From: Planctomycetota bacterium
Lineage (GTDB): Bacteria; Planctomycetota; UBA8108; JACQVS01
DNA length: 48,194 bases
Reading direction: 5' to 3'
NCBI GenBank assembly: GCA_028280485.1
Contig: JANQLS010000100.1
Location: 1 to 48,194 of the forward strand
Shown in pieces: positions 15,998 to 25,542 of the stretch. Both the position numbers and the translations under genes were made by a program. Positions within the stretch are counted from its first letter, which is position 1, and each line of letters starts with the position of its first letter. The notes below the pieces were generated by a model. That model had not been told where the DNA came from. It did no database searches and worked only from the letters and a program-made list of their open reading frames with translations.

Positions 15998-17866
15998 TTA
16001 TCGTTCAGGACAACAGTTGTCGCGATTGACCAACTCAATACGATCTATCTCATAGCTGTCAACCAGGTCAATTTCAAAGAAGAAATCCAGTGTGGGTTGC
16101 TCAAGAGACCCATTATTGAGGGGATGCGTTAAGGTCGTTAAATTTCCGTCCGTCAAATTACTGGCAGGAAAACCGGCCCACAGTTCACCCGAAGCAAAGA
16201 CTTCTTTTCCAAAAGCAACATTTCCGTGATCGATTTCAACCATCTCGGAACAGGTAGCATCGTCGGCAACATCGGGACATAAAGATTCGTCATCGACGGT
16301 AGCACTGATCTTCCAAGTCCCTGGACCCAATATATTAAACTCAGCTTCATTCTGAAAATACTCAGGTCCCCCCACAGTTAAGGTAAAGCCGTCTTCTAAT
16401 CGCTCAGCGGTAAAGGTGTAACTGAGCTGTACACATCCGTCATTATCATCATCGCTGGCCTCGGCGGTGACGGAGTAAGTTCCAGGACCGCCTTCCTCAG
16501 GAGGAGTAATCGTCAATCCTAAACAATGGGTATCCCCCTCAGCGGGACACTCTTGAACATCACCTGGCTCTGGCCCTTCACCAAAGATCTGGACCTCCGC
16601 AAGAGACAAGAAAAATTGCCCCGGATAATCTTCAGGAGTTCCCAGTCTTTCAATTCGGATACTGGATACACCCTCTTCTTCAAGTTCGATGGTAAATGGG
16701 GTCTCTGTAGTCACTGGGAAGGTGTTATCGTCAAAGTAAGTCTCTTCGAAAATCAGCTGAGGATTGCAAGACTCATCTAAAGCAAAGGCGCTTAACTTAA
16801 AGTTGGTGAGTCTCTCTGAGCAACAATCGGTACGATTCCACAAGGCTATCGATTCTACAAAACTAGGACCGAAGAGATGGATTTCTAACCAAGGGGTTGG
16901 GTCACCTTGACCCGTATGAGTGATCGAGCCTTCTGGAAAGACACCAGAGGTATTACCGTCGATGGCCTTAGAAGGCAATCCATCCCAACCAACAGTAGAC
17001 TGAGAAGCCACTCCCCACCGCGCAATGTTGACACCTGTCACTGTCAAAGTAACGGTTTCACTGGTGACGGGTGCGCTTCCTTCATCATTACTGATGACGA
17101 CATAATAGTCGCCTTCATCTTCAGGCATGGCATTCGAGATAGTATAAGAAGCCTCATTGGCACCCGCGATTTCAGATCCGTCTTTAAACCATTGATACGC
17201 AAGTTCACCTGGACCAATAGCATTGACATTAAAGGTAGCTGAAGATTCAAGTTCGACCACACTCGAAGTCGGCTGATCTATAATTGCAATCTCATCGCTG
17301 AATGAATAAATTTCAACTTCCGCAATTTGGGGATTATAAGGTGCTCCACTCAGATTCGTAATTCGAACGTACCGACCATTGAAAAAGCCTTCGGGATCAA
17401 GCTCTGAAGTCAGAACGTCTCGTCCGCCGTCCCCTGAATGACTTCCATCGATACGCAAATCGGTGGTCCAATTCAGTGTGCCTGTACTTTCGGGATCTCC
17501 CAGATCTCTATCATCGGCATAGATATCAATTTGAACATTGGTTAAACGCTCGGGACAACAACCCGTGCGATTGAGTAACTCAATCGACCCAAGGTCAAAC
17601 TCGTCGTCGAGATCGATTTCATAGAAGAATCCAAGTGTAGGTTGGAATTCTGTTCCGTCGTTAAGGGGATGACCAAAAGTAACGAGATCCCCATCAGTTA
17701 GATTTCCAGCTAATTGCGCTCCCCAGAGATCACCCGAGGCTGTCACTGGCTTTCCAAAAGCAATGTTCTCCCGACCCTGCCCCTGAATATTAGGACCAAT
17801 TAAAAGAACACCAAATAAGCAGAAAGAGAAAAATGCCCAGGTTTTCCAATCATTAAACTTTTTCAT
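15998..17866 (-). CDS. Secreted discoidin (F5/8 type C)-like/Ig-like/PKD-like protein, prematurely stopped
   Basis: A 622-residue secreted protein in this form; with the downstream 15434-15997 segment the full frame is about 810 residues. I place the start at ATG 17866 (MKKFNDWKTWAFFSFCLF..., a signal peptide) instead of a TTG seven codons earlier. Domains in order: a discoidin/fucolectin-like domain with NRTGCCPERLTN (about 35-190), an Ig-like domain with YQWFKDG and DEGDYYVVISN (about 195-280), a second discoidin-like domain with NRTDCCSERLTN (about 285-440), a PKD-like domain (about 445-550), and a third discoidin-like domain cut at NRDNCCPER. At the cut, TTA (Leu) of the first copy corresponds to TAA here: one base change. 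Such domains bind carbohydrate or surface ligands; the role of this protein is unknown. Confidence 0.8.
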   Translation of the reverse strand: MKKFNDWKTWAFFSFCLFGVLLIGPNIQGQGRENIAFGKPVTASGDLWGAQLAGNLTDGDLVTFGHPLNDGTEFQPTLGFFYEIDLDDEFDLGSIELLNRTGCCPERLTNVQIDIYADDRDLGDPESTGTLNWTTDLRIDGSHSGDGGRDVLTSELDPEGFFNGRYVRITNLSGAPYNPQIAEVEIYSFSDEIAIIDQPTSSVVELESSATFNVNAIGPGELAYQWFKDGSEIAGANEASYTISNAMPEDEGDYYVVISNDEGSAPVTSETVTLTVTGVNIARWGVASQSTVGWDGLPSKAIDGNTSGVFPEGSITHTGQGDPTPWLEIHLFGPSFVESIALWNRTDCCSERLTNFKLSAFALDESCNPQLIFEETYFDDNTFPVTTETPFTIELEEEGVSSIRIERLGTPEDYPGQFFLSLAEVQIFGEGPEPGDVQECPAEGDTHCLGLTITPPEEGGPGTYSVTAEASDDDNDGCVQLSYTFTAERLEDGFTLTVGGPEYFQNEAEFNILGPGTWKISATVDDESLCPDVADDATCSEMVEIDHGNVAFGKEVFASGELWAGFPASNLTDGNLTTLTHPLNNGSLEQPTLDFFFEIDLVDSYEIDRIELVNRDNCCPER

Positions 17867-18011
17867 TTTTATTTCTTTCAATATCAAAAGTCACAAAGCC
17901 CAGCTTACAGAACTGAGTTTACAAATTTGACAAACCCAAATAAATGTCATTAAAACCGTTAGCTTAAATTATATGCTGTATACAGGAAGATTTGGAATGA
18001 ATAACCAAGGC

Positions 18012-20072
18012 TTAAGGCGCAGGAAATTGACTCCCAAAGTCGAGCCCCATCTTCTCACAAGCATTCTCAAGATCTTTTCGCACTCGCTCCCAAACACTCT
18101 TTTTTAGAACTGTGGGAGCCCCCCTCCAACCGCGTGACTTGGTTGAGAACGCAACACCAGAACTATTGCTATCCATAATTAAGAAGCGTACGAATTCATC
18201 CCGGAACATGACCTCGAAATCAGGCAAATTCAATCGTTCGTTATTCTCCGAGCGCAACTTTCGACGATAGGATTGATGGATGCGCCGTGCAGATGTAACG
18301 AAACGGTTGCTTACTTCACGGCGACCACCGGCAAAACCTTCGAGAAATGCTTGGAAGAAAAGACCGTTGATCAAGGTCCGAGCATCTTCGAGGGGAAGTC
18401 CCCGATCCGAAAGGCCTTCCATGCCCAGCAGTTCTGCGACGACAAAATCATCTAAGGCAAGACTGTAGCGCCCTTGACCTTTACCGAATTCGCGACGGAG
18501 TTTTTCATAATAGCTCTGCGCTTGATTACGGTCACCATGGAAATAGAGCGCACGCACGGCCCAAGCCATGAAAAGCTCATATCCCTCATTTTGTTCAAGA
18601 GAAGGAGCCCCATCGGGACTTTGATTGCGCCTCATCGTTATCGCAGAATCGTATTTCATGATGATCCGCGCTTCGATGGCCATTTGGTAGTAGCCCGTCT
18701 TTCGATCGAATAAAATGCGTCCATTACGGGCGAGAGAACGCAGAGAGGCGAGTACTTGATCATCGTTAGAAAGAACATCAGGATCGATAGCACCGTGAAT
18801 CGCACGCCCCTTACGAACACCGAGTGATGCCCAATAAAGAGAATGTGCAGAGGGGTGGCGCCAGTCGATGGGAATGGCCGCTTTTCCTGGGGCAGAATCG
18901 GCATAGAGTCGCCGGCCATGCGTCAACCACTCTCCCAGCATGAGCTCGTACATCCAGGTCGGGTCCATGTGATATTCATCGACGAGCACTCGTGCCTGCG
19001 TGTACTGAACGATAGGATTTAAAACCCCGGCTTGAGCAGCTTCTTTAGACCAAGACAAAAACTCGTCTTCCGACTGGATGCTTGTTTCAGATGTCTCCTC
19101 GGTGTCCAATTCGTCAGTAATTCGCATCGAGTCCCGTAGGAACTCAGAGTCGAGTTCCTTGCCGATTCTTCGAAGAGCATCGATGTGCGAGCGGGCCTGC
19201 GGCCAATCAGAAAAGAAACGAGAATGCGCACCTTTCGATAAAGAGCTTAGCTGCTTTACCAGCGCTTCTTCAACCGATTGAAGAGAGGTGAGATCCTCTC
19301 CGTTTCTTCGTTGAACTTCACGCCATTTGTCGAAACGGGCGCGGAAGCGACGTAGACTCAGCCAACTCAGGTCTTCGAGTCCCGAAAGCCACTCCTCTTT
19401 TACCCTGGCTTGTTCGATGGCACGCCGAAGCTCAGAACTGAGTTCTCGAGTATTCACCCAACGCTCGTAGGCTAGAGCGATGGGCTGAAATGCAGAAACG
19501 GCATCTGCACTCGATGCGGGTGAAGGTGAACCAAGAATATCGTGCCACTCTGTAGCTAGCTCTTGTTTGTAATGCCAGTGGTTCGAATCGGAGAAGCCAC
19601 CGATTTTGTGCCGAAACATCCAAGCCAGATCATGGTAGAGCTCCATGCTTTCTGGATTGTTTGGCAATCCCCGATCCCGAAGGGTCGCGAGCCCAGCCTG
19701 TACCCAAGCCCAACTCTCCTGAGGAGTCGACGAGGTTAATGAAAGGTTGTAAGTTAAGTTCCAAGCATGGTACTTCCAAACCTGGGGAAAGTGCACCTGA
19801 AGTTGGGTGATCCATTCCGTTAACTGCAAGACCTCGAAGTATTCTCCGCGTCGCAACATGCGAGCCGCCCGCACCCAAAGAACATCGACAGCAAGCCCTC
19901 GAAAACTTCCCATCGCGACCTGAGTGAAAGCCATGTCCGGCGGTAAGTTTTCAAGAACATCTTCGTCATACGTGAGTTCCAAAGCAGCCCGTTCATCGTT
20001 GATCGAAGGTGTCAATGCTGCTGAGCCTGCGAGAGCCGCAAGAGCAAGTAGGACGACACTAAACTGTTTCAT
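18012..20072 (-). CDS. Exported protein of unknown function, last gene of the SPFH-ABC operon
   Basis: A 686-residue protein that I do not recognise as a named family. It begins with a signal peptide or single anchor (MKQFSVVLLALAALAGSAAL), and the rest is soluble, rich in Trp, Arg, Glu and Leu and predicted largely helical. Motif-like stretches include MGSFRGLAVDVLWVRA (about 53-68), FPQVWKYHAWNLTYN (about 94-108) and YHDLAWMFRHKIGG; the alternation of helices suggests a TPR-like solenoid, but no clean TPR consensus was seen. It follows the ABC-2 permease by 55 bp on the same strand and is the last of six genes, so an extracytoplasmic partner of the transporter is a reasonable inference. GAGAG lies about 7 nt before the ATG. 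Confidence 0.75.
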   Translation of the reverse strand: MKQFSVVLLALAALAGSAALTPSINDERAALELTYDEDVLENLPPDMAFTQVAMGSFRGLAVDVLWVRAARMLRRGEYFEVLQLTEWITQLQVHFPQVWKYHAWNLTYNLSLTSSTPQESWAWVQAGLATLRDRGLPNNPESMELYHDLAWMFRHKIGGFSDSNHWHYKQELATEWHDILGSPSPASSADAVSAFQPIALAYERWVNTRELSSELRRAIEQARVKEEWLSGLEDLSWLSLRRFRARFDKWREVQRRNGEDLTSLQSVEEALVKQLSSLSKGAHSRFFSDWPQARSHIDALRRIGKELDSEFLRDSMRITDELDTEETSETSIQSEDEFLSWSKEAAQAGVLNPIVQYTQARVLVDEYHMDPTWMYELMLGEWLTHGRRLYADSAPGKAAIPIDWRHPSAHSLYWASLGVRKGRAIHGAIDPDVLSNDDQVLASLRSLARNGRILFDRKTGYYQMAIEARIIMKYDSAITMRRNQSPDGAPSLEQNEGYELFMAWAVRALYFHGDRNQAQSYYEKLRREFGKGQGRYSLALDDFVVAELLGMEGLSDRGLPLEDARTLINGLFFQAFLEGFAGGRREVSNRFVTSARRIHQSYRRKLRSENNERLNLPDFEVMFRDEFVRFLIMDSNSSGVAFSTKSRGWRGAPTVLKKSVWERVRKDLENACEKMGLDFGSQFPAP

Positions 20073-20127
20073 GGATACTCTCGAAAATTAGGTTTTGAAC
20101 GGAGCTCTTTATTCTTACTGTACAATT

Positions 20128-21996
20128 TCATGATTCCGCATTCGCCAACTCACGTCGTGAGTATATCAACGCCCCGATCACCGCAAGCCCACCCGTCCAC
20201 ACAATAAAGATCCAGAAGAAAGCTGTGAAGAGATCCGAGCTTGGGAAAATACGCCCGCGCGTAAGCTCTCCTATGGGATCGTGAATGGAGTATTGTCGAA
20301 GCGGCCCTCCAAGTAAGTAAGCGATGGTCCGCACTATGAATGCCGGTTCTTCTTCCGTTGCTCCCTCTTCTCCGCTGGGTTGATGATCATGAGCTTGGAG
20401 ACTGATGAGATCAGCCGATTCATAAAGAAAGTTACTCCCTGAAGCCAACATCCAAATCGTAAGAGAAAAAATCGTTGCCACCGGAAGATTGATAAAGCTG
20501 GCCGCGGTCAAACCCAGCATGGCGAGAAACGCCATCTGAATCCATAAAAAGAGAACGACTCTGGAGAAATTCCCTAAAAAGCTCCCCGCGGGATATAAGA
20601 GCTCCGGCCCGTTGTTAGCAACAAAGCGTACGGGTTGCTGCTCAGCGAGAGCGTTCCGGATTTCCAGTTTCAGACGACCGTCCTCCCCGATGAACCAGGG
20701 TGGAATCGAGAAGGTTTGTGCCTTGCCCATCACGAGCTCAACGTTCGTACGGAAGGGAAAGACTTTTAATTCGAGTCGGACCCGAGATCTTGTGATGGGA
20801 CCCGTACCGCGAAGATCGTAGCGCAATTGTAAATGATCGCTTGGATTTAGCTTCGCGGCTGAAGGACTCGAAGGCAGGGTCTGCCTAAGCGTATCCAGAC
20901 CGTCGAAGATGTAAGTTTCACTCTCTAATGGAAGGATGTTCAACCATTCCGATTTTGCACGTACCAACAGTTCTTTACGTGCACGCTCTACTCCAAGTTT
21001 GAACATTTGCTCTCGGGTGAGCTGAACTCTACCCTCTTTAGAAGCCGCAAGCTCCCCGAGCTCTTCGATGCGCCGAGAATTTCCCTCGACCCAACGGCTC
21101 AGCGTTTGATTCACCCCATCCTCAAAAGCGGTTTCGGGACGAGGCCAGTGTGACTTTCTTGCGACCAGAACTTCAGTTTCAATCGCCCTTGCATCGAATT
21201 CATTCGCTGCCGGCAATGAAGGAAGGTAGAGAGTCGCCGCAGTAAAAATCCCGGTCGAGAAAACAACGAGAAGCATCCCACTGACCGCCGTCACTCCGAA
21301 CCACTTCCCGAGAAAGTATCTCCATCGCGCGAGTGGCTTCACGGCATTAATAAGAACTTGACGATCCGTAATCTCTCGACTCAATGTTCCACAGGCCAGA
21401 AATATCGTCAAGACACTCACCACGAAGCTGAGTGACGTCAAGCTAAAGCTTAAAAATGATTGAATGCGGTGACGAAGGGGTTGATCATCCGCACCTAAAA
21501 CAAATGGAAGTGTAGGTAAGAGTAATAGGAGTAAACCTAGAACGATGATGGCCTCTCTCCGACGAATCGACTCATCGATTACCAGTTGTGCAACCCCTAA
21601 TGTTCCCCCTCCCCGCCCTAACAACCATCGGACAATCATAAAGACAAAGGCAAAGAGCCACAATGTAGCTACCGCACTGGCCGTTGCTCGAAGCCAAGGA
21701 ACATCTAGAGGCCATCGGGCATACGCAGCCATGTCCAAACAAGCAAGAGAGAGAAGCAGCACCATCGTAGCCGTCAAGATTTTTACCCAAGAAAGGCCAC
21801 GGCGAAGTAACAGAGAGCCCACCCAAATCACCGTCACCAAACCAAGGACTGCCGCTCCTCCTGATAAATAACGAAACCAGAGAGATTCAATCACACCAGC
21901 CCCGCTTGAATCTTCCATCCAAATCGGAAGAAGCAATACGACGGCAAGAACCAAGAGACTGAAAACAATAAGAGGAAATCGGAAGTTCGGCATCAT
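20128..21996 (-). CDS. Large ABC-2-type transporter permease
   Basis: A 622-residue integral membrane protein. Transmembrane segments are visible at about 8-25, 41-64, 70-90, 104-126, 149-168, 182-202 and 232-257, then three or four more near 465-490, 495-515 and 585-610. Between residues 260 and 460 lies a large soluble, presumably extracytoplasmic domain. The ABC-2 hallmark is the segment TLSREITDRQVLINAVKPLA (204-223), the cytoplasmic coupling region before a transmembrane helix (compare SSEIESGTLLNVLSKPV in the divergent permease). It follows the ATPase gene by only 3 bp, so the two surely form one exporter; the substrate is unknown. GldF/GldG-like gliding or polysaccharide/lipid exporters have a similar shape. 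Confidence 0.85.
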   Translation of the reverse strand: MMPNFRFPLIVFSLLVLAVVLLLPIWMEDSSGAGVIESLWFRYLSGGAAVLGLVTVIWVGSLLLRRGLSWVKILTATMVLLLSLACLDMAAYARWPLDVPWLRATASAVATLWLFAFVFMIVRWLLGRGGGTLGVAQLVIDESIRRREAIIVLGLLLLLLPTLPFVLGADDQPLRHRIQSFLSFSLTSLSFVVSVLTIFLACGTLSREITDRQVLINAVKPLARWRYFLGKWFGVTAVSGMLLVVFSTGIFTAATLYLPSLPAANEFDARAIETEVLVARKSHWPRPETAFEDGVNQTLSRWVEGNSRRIEELGELAASKEGRVQLTREQMFKLGVERARKELLVRAKSEWLNILPLESETYIFDGLDTLRQTLPSSPSAAKLNPSDHLQLRYDLRGTGPITRSRVRLELKVFPFRTNVELVMGKAQTFSIPPWFIGEDGRLKLEIRNALAEQQPVRFVANNGPELLYPAGSFLGNFSRVVLFLWIQMAFLAMLGLTAASFINLPVATIFSLTIWMLASGSNFLYESADLISLQAHDHQPSGEEGATEEEPAFIVRTIAYLLGGPLRQYSIHDPIGELTRGRIFPSSDLFTAFFWIFIVWTGGLAVIGALIYSRRELANAES

Positions 21997-21999
21997 CGA

Positions 22000-23244
22000 T
22001 TAGTTTTTGCCTTCTTTCTCATCATTTGAAAGAAGGCTATCAATCAAGGCGTGATCAATATCAGATTCCTTCGAAAGCGTTTCCTTAGCTTTCGGTTCCT
22101 TCAACTTGGATTTTTGGGGATCGGGCTCATCCTTGACGAGATTTTTGGGCTCCGGTTTTTCCTTTAAAGATGGAGGTGGCTCGGATTTTGCTTTTCGTTG
22201 ATTCTCAGGTTCTAAATCATTCAGCGGTTTCAACTCCACGGACTCTTCTTTTTGGCTCTGAGTATCCACTCGTTCACTTTGAATCTCTTCCAGTTGATTT
22301 TCAGTAGATTCGGAGACTATAGTTGTTTTCGCCTCTGAAGTGGACGTCGTCTCTAAATTCTTATCACCCTGTTCATGCCTTCGGGCATCGCGCACGATGT
22401 CGATAAAGAGCGACTCGAGTTTTCGTCGTGGTTTCTTGAGACTGATGTTAGTCGAATCTCCCCCGTGCTCTTTCAGTAGAGTCACCAAAGAATCAACGGT
22501 AGCTGGATCGCTAGTCGAGAGCTCAATTTGAGTGGAATTGCCCTCCGTCAATAGCTCACGACAAGAACCTTCGATTTGTTTCTTGCCACCGTAAAGAATC
22601 GCGATGCGATCGCAGACGTCCTCGACATCGGCAAGGAGGTGACTCGAAAGAAGAACGGTCTTACCCCGCTGCTTCAGTTCGAAGATCAAATCCTTCACTT
22701 GGCGAGTCCCGATGGGATCGAGACCCGAAGTGGGTTCATCTAAAATTAAGAGTTCCGGATCGTTGATGAGCGCTTGTGCGAGACCTAGCCTCCTCCGCAT
22801 TCCCTTGGAGAATTCCCCGACTGCTCGCTCCTTCACGGCATCGAGTCCAACAAGCTCCAAAAGTAGCTCTGTGCGCTTGCGACGAGAAGAACGATCATAG
22901 CCGAAAAGCCTCCCGTAATAATTTAACGTCTCGCTAGCATTCAAGTAGGGATAGAGAGGAGATTCTTCGGGGAGGAATCCAATTTTCTTTCTCGTCTGAA
23001 GGTCTCCCGGCTTTTGCCCTAAAACTCGGACAATCCCTTTCGTCGGGAATAGAAGACCTAGAAGAATTTTGATCGTCGTCGACTTTCCCGATCCATTGGG
23101 ACCGAGTAGTCCGAAGACCTCCCCACGACCAATTTGCAAATCGAGTCCATCGACCGCTCGCACGCGCGGCCGCCTCCAGAAGTCGCGAAAAACTTTGACT
23201 AAGCCCCGAACCTCGATGGCAGGCTCTTGAAGATTCTCAGACAT
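22000..23244 (-). CDS. ABC transporter ATP-binding protein with a long charged C-terminal tail
   Basis: A 414-residue ATPase. Walker A is GPNGSGKST (48-56), the signature is FSKGMRRRLGLAQAL (145-159), Walker B is LLILDEP (165-171), the D-loop is SGLDP and the H-loop His is 202. The first 290 residues are a standard ABC-2/NodI/CcmA-type ATPase. Residues about 291-414 are an unusual low-complexity extension rich in Glu, Lys, Ser and Pro (for example EPEPKN- and DPQKSK-like stretches), probably disordered. It is the fourth gene of the operon, 39 bp after the third SPFH gene and 3 bp before the permease. ATP hydrolysis by this subunit would drive that permease; the tail could bind a partner such as an SPFH protein. 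Confidence 0.92.
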   Translation of the reverse strand: MSENLQEPAIEVRGLVKVFRDFWRRPRVRAVDGLDLQIGRGEVFGLLGPNGSGKSTTIKILLGLLFPTKGIVRVLGQKPGDLQTRKKIGFLPEESPLYPYLNASETLNYYGRLFGYDRSSRRKRTELLLELVGLDAVKERAVGEFSKGMRRRLGLAQALINDPELLILDEPTSGLDPIGTRQVKDLIFELKQRGKTVLLSSHLLADVEDVCDRIAILYGGKKQIEGSCRELLTEGNSTQIELSTSDPATVDSLVTLLKEHGGDSTNISLKKPRRKLESLFIDIVRDARRHEQGDKNLETTSTSEAKTTIVSESTENQLEEIQSERVDTQSQKEESVELKPLNDLEPENQRKAKSEPPPSLKEKPEPKNLVKDEPDPQKSKLKEPKAKETLSKESDIDHALIDSLLSNDEKEGKN

Positions 23245-23283
23245 TTATCGGATATCTCACACTCTCTTTTTAAATCCTCGGAA

Positions 23284-24546
23284 TCAATCTCTTCCACCAT
23301 CTAATGAAGGTGTCTTACCTGACCGAAGACCCTTGTCTTTTGCCTCAATCCTTAAGATAGAACCACCAGGCACAAAACGTTTTTTACCCATCAAAACACG
23401 TCCCCGAATGTCTTCGAGACGACGTTGACGGAATACTTCGGGGTTTTCTAAATACTTAGGTAAAAGCCTTTCGAACTCTTCTGCGCGCCCCTTTGCCTGC
23501 AAAGGGGCCGATGTTCGGTACACCTCAGCAGCACGGATGATGCGCGCCACTTCCCCCTGAGCATTCGGCCCCGTAAGAAGTGCCTCGAGGGCCTTTTCAG
23601 CCTTGAGAAGTGTCTCTGGATCGGATTGAAGAGAACGCACTTTTTCAAGCTCAGAAATAGCTTGGAGAATCCCTTCAAATTGAGATCCTGCAACAGAGAG
23701 CAAAACGCTTTCGCGTTTCCGTTCAGCTTCCACGACGTTTGAAATTCGTAAATTTTCAGCTTCGCTAACAGCATCGAATGCTGCATGCACCGCCGGCGGT
23801 GGCGTCGGTTTCTCAAGGGAAACTTCGACGATCAGAATCCCAGCACGAACCTTGTCGAGTTGCTTCTGCATTTCTTGACGAATGCGAGTACGATCTACTC
23901 GAGATCTAATGAAGTCGTCGGCAGGAGTCGTTGCTATCTCGTGCACGATGGCACGTTCAGCGACCGAGCGTACGAGAACAGCTGCTGCGGTTCGCATTTC
24001 TTCAATCTCATCGCTCGCACTGACGTTGTACACAAAATCGAGAGCCGAGGGACCAGGAGCAACTCGAAAAGAAACCGTCCACTTTCCATGAACGATATTC
24101 TTGTCGGCAGTAATCAGGAAACCATCCCGACCGGGAACTAAGGGCCTCTTAGCAGCAGCCGCACGAGCAGCTTTGGGATCGAGTCGGGCTCGTTCCTCAT
24201 ACCAATAAGTATTGTCTATGGCAATCTGTTGTAATGTGGTGTCGATTTCTATGAAGCGACCAATCGGTGCCGGGAACGCCAAATATGGGCCTCCTGGTGG
24301 CAGCACTTCACCACCGGAGTCACCGAGGACCGCGCCCAAAAAAAGACGTAACGCCACTCGCCCTTCTTCGACGTTACGCGTCCCACTGAAGGCAAAAAGT
24401 ATAGCGAGCACAAGCATCGAAAGCTTGAGTAAAGCAAAGCTGATACGAAGCGCATCTGCGAGTGCCCGACCCGCGGTATCCAGCTCTCCAGCTGGGTTAC
24501 CTTTCGTGTTCATCGAATCTTGGGAAGGATCGTCTTGGGAGTTCAT
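23284..24546 (-). CDS. SPFH-domain (HflK/stomatin-like) membrane protein, third of three
   Basis: A 420-residue protein with one N-terminal transmembrane helix (about 36-55). A band-7/SPFH domain follows (about 57-270; GPYLAFPAPIGRFIEIDTTL and the strand ILIVEVSLEKPTPPPAVHAAF), and then a long helical region rich in Glu, Arg and Ala (about 270-390). Its start codon overlaps the previous gene's stop by 4 nt (ATGA), which indicates translational coupling. HflK/HflC-type SPFH proteins form large ring cages in the membrane that surround FtsH or other complexes. Here the gene leads directly to an ABC exporter, not to ftsH, so the cage may organise that exporter (inference). It is more divergent than the preceding HflC-like protein. 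Confidence 0.85.
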   Translation of the reverse strand: MNSQDDPSQDSMNTKGNPAGELDTAGRALADALRISFALLKLSMLVLAILFAFSGTRNVEEGRVALRLFLGAVLGDSGGEVLPPGGPYLAFPAPIGRFIEIDTTLQQIAIDNTYWYEERARLDPKAARAAAAKRPLVPGRDGFLITADKNIVHGKWTVSFRVAPGPSALDFVYNVSASDEIEEMRTAAAVLVRSVAERAIVHEIATTPADDFIRSRVDRTRIRQEMQKQLDKVRAGILIVEVSLEKPTPPPAVHAAFDAVSEAENLRISNVVEAERKRESVLLSVAGSQFEGILQAISELEKVRSLQSDPETLLKAEKALEALLTGPNAQGEVARIIRAAEVYRTSAPLQAKGRAEEFERLLPKYLENPEVFRQRRLEDIRGRVLMGKKRFVPGGSILRIEAKDKGLRSGKTPSLDGGRD

Positions 24547-25517
24547 GGATTAGAATTGTTCTGAGGGCCATCACTCTTGGTGGATTCATTTTTCTTGAGG
24601 GCCTGCCCGCTTTCAAAGAGTTCCCTAAAAATGCCTTGGTTGGCATCAAGAATAAATGTCGTCGATTCGTTGAGTGCACTCGAGTAGGTGTCGAGCTTCC
24701 TTAAAAATACGGCAAACTCTTCGTTCTTTTTGAAAACGTCGTAATGGATCGCCGCTTCCTTGTCTCCCTCCGCACGAATCTCCTGAGCCCGACGGTTAAC
24801 AAAGGACAGAATCGTTTCGCGATCGCTAATCGCCTCCGATTCCAGATCCTTAGCAATTCGTTCACCCTCACTCCGCGCGCTTTCGGCAAGACGTTGACGA
24901 GTAGCACGCATACGCTCAAAAACTCTTTCAGTTACCACCTCGGGCAAAAGAAGTTGTCGGATACCGACAAGTTCTATTTGGATTCCCCAGGATTGGCCTT
25001 CCTTCTTCTGACGATCCAAGGCTGCATTCAGCTTGTTGCCAATTGCAGTTTCAACATCATCCAATTTCAGCTTGGATCTATCGCGGGTCGTCAACTCTTC
25101 AAAGCTATAATTACCTACCTCCGATCGTGCATCACGAAGCAGAGAAATAATCTGGCGCTCGGCATCGGCAACATTCCCGAAGGAACGGAAGAAAGCTAAA
25201 GGATCGACGATCCGCCATGCGACATGAGCACTGACGATGACGCCCTGCTTGTCCAAGGTCTGTTGTTCCTCAAGGCGATCGTCGAGTACTTGAACCCGCC
25301 GGTCGTAATAGCGAACCTTTTGTATTGGCCAAGGCCACTTCCAAGACAGATTTCCCAGTACGCCTTTGCCATCGCCATGGTGCACGCTGTTAGCATCCGC
25401 TCTTCCGAACGTGGTCACCACGGCAGACTCGTGAAAGCTGACCTGAAAAGTGACCATGTATAGAATGAGAACGGTGCTCACCAAAAGGCCGAGGTAAAAG
25501 GTTTTCTTTCGCTTCAT
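24543..25517 (-). CDS. HflC-like SPFH membrane protein
   Basis: A 324-residue protein with an N-terminal anchor (7-26) and a clear HflC-type SPFH domain: FHESAVVTTFGRA, GNLSWKWPWPIQKVRYYDRR, VIVSAHVAWRIVDPLAFF and the conserved turn GIQIELVGIRQLLLPEVV before FERMRATRQRLAESARSE. The last part has the HflC/HflK helical tail (RAQEIRAEGDKEAA, FLRKLDTYSSAL, FILDANQGIFREL). HflC normally pairs with HflK to form the cage that controls FtsH. It lies 25 nt after the HflK-like fusion gene and overlaps the next SPFH gene by 4 nt. I leave the symbol empty because three SPFH genes make the one-to-one naming uncertain. Confidence 0.9.
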   Translation of the reverse strand: MKRKKTFYLGLLVSTVLILYMVTFQVSFHESAVVTTFGRADANSVHHGDGKGVLGNLSWKWPWPIQKVRYYDRRVQVLDDRLEEQQTLDKQGVIVSAHVAWRIVDPLAFFRSFGNVADAERQIISLLRDARSEVGNYSFEELTTRDRSKLKLDDVETAIGNKLNAALDRQKKEGQSWGIQIELVGIRQLLLPEVVTERVFERMRATRQRLAESARSEGERIAKDLESEAISDRETILSFVNRRAQEIRAEGDKEAAIHYDVFKKNEEFAVFLRKLDTYSSALNESTTFILDANQGIFRELFESGQALKKNESTKSDGPQNNSNP

Positions 25518-25542
25518 GGATCTATACTCATCAAAGATTCAT

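Noticed and set aside
15998..16000. Recoding (selenocysteine or alternative genetic code) at the internal TAA
   Set aside because: TAA is used as a normal stop by many genes in the window, and the aligned codon in the duplicate domain is Leu TTA, so a simple nonsense change is enough.
19578..19600. GGTTCGAATC-like string that resembles a tRNA T-loop
   Set aside because: It lies inside the 686-residue coding frame and no cloverleaf can be drawn around it.
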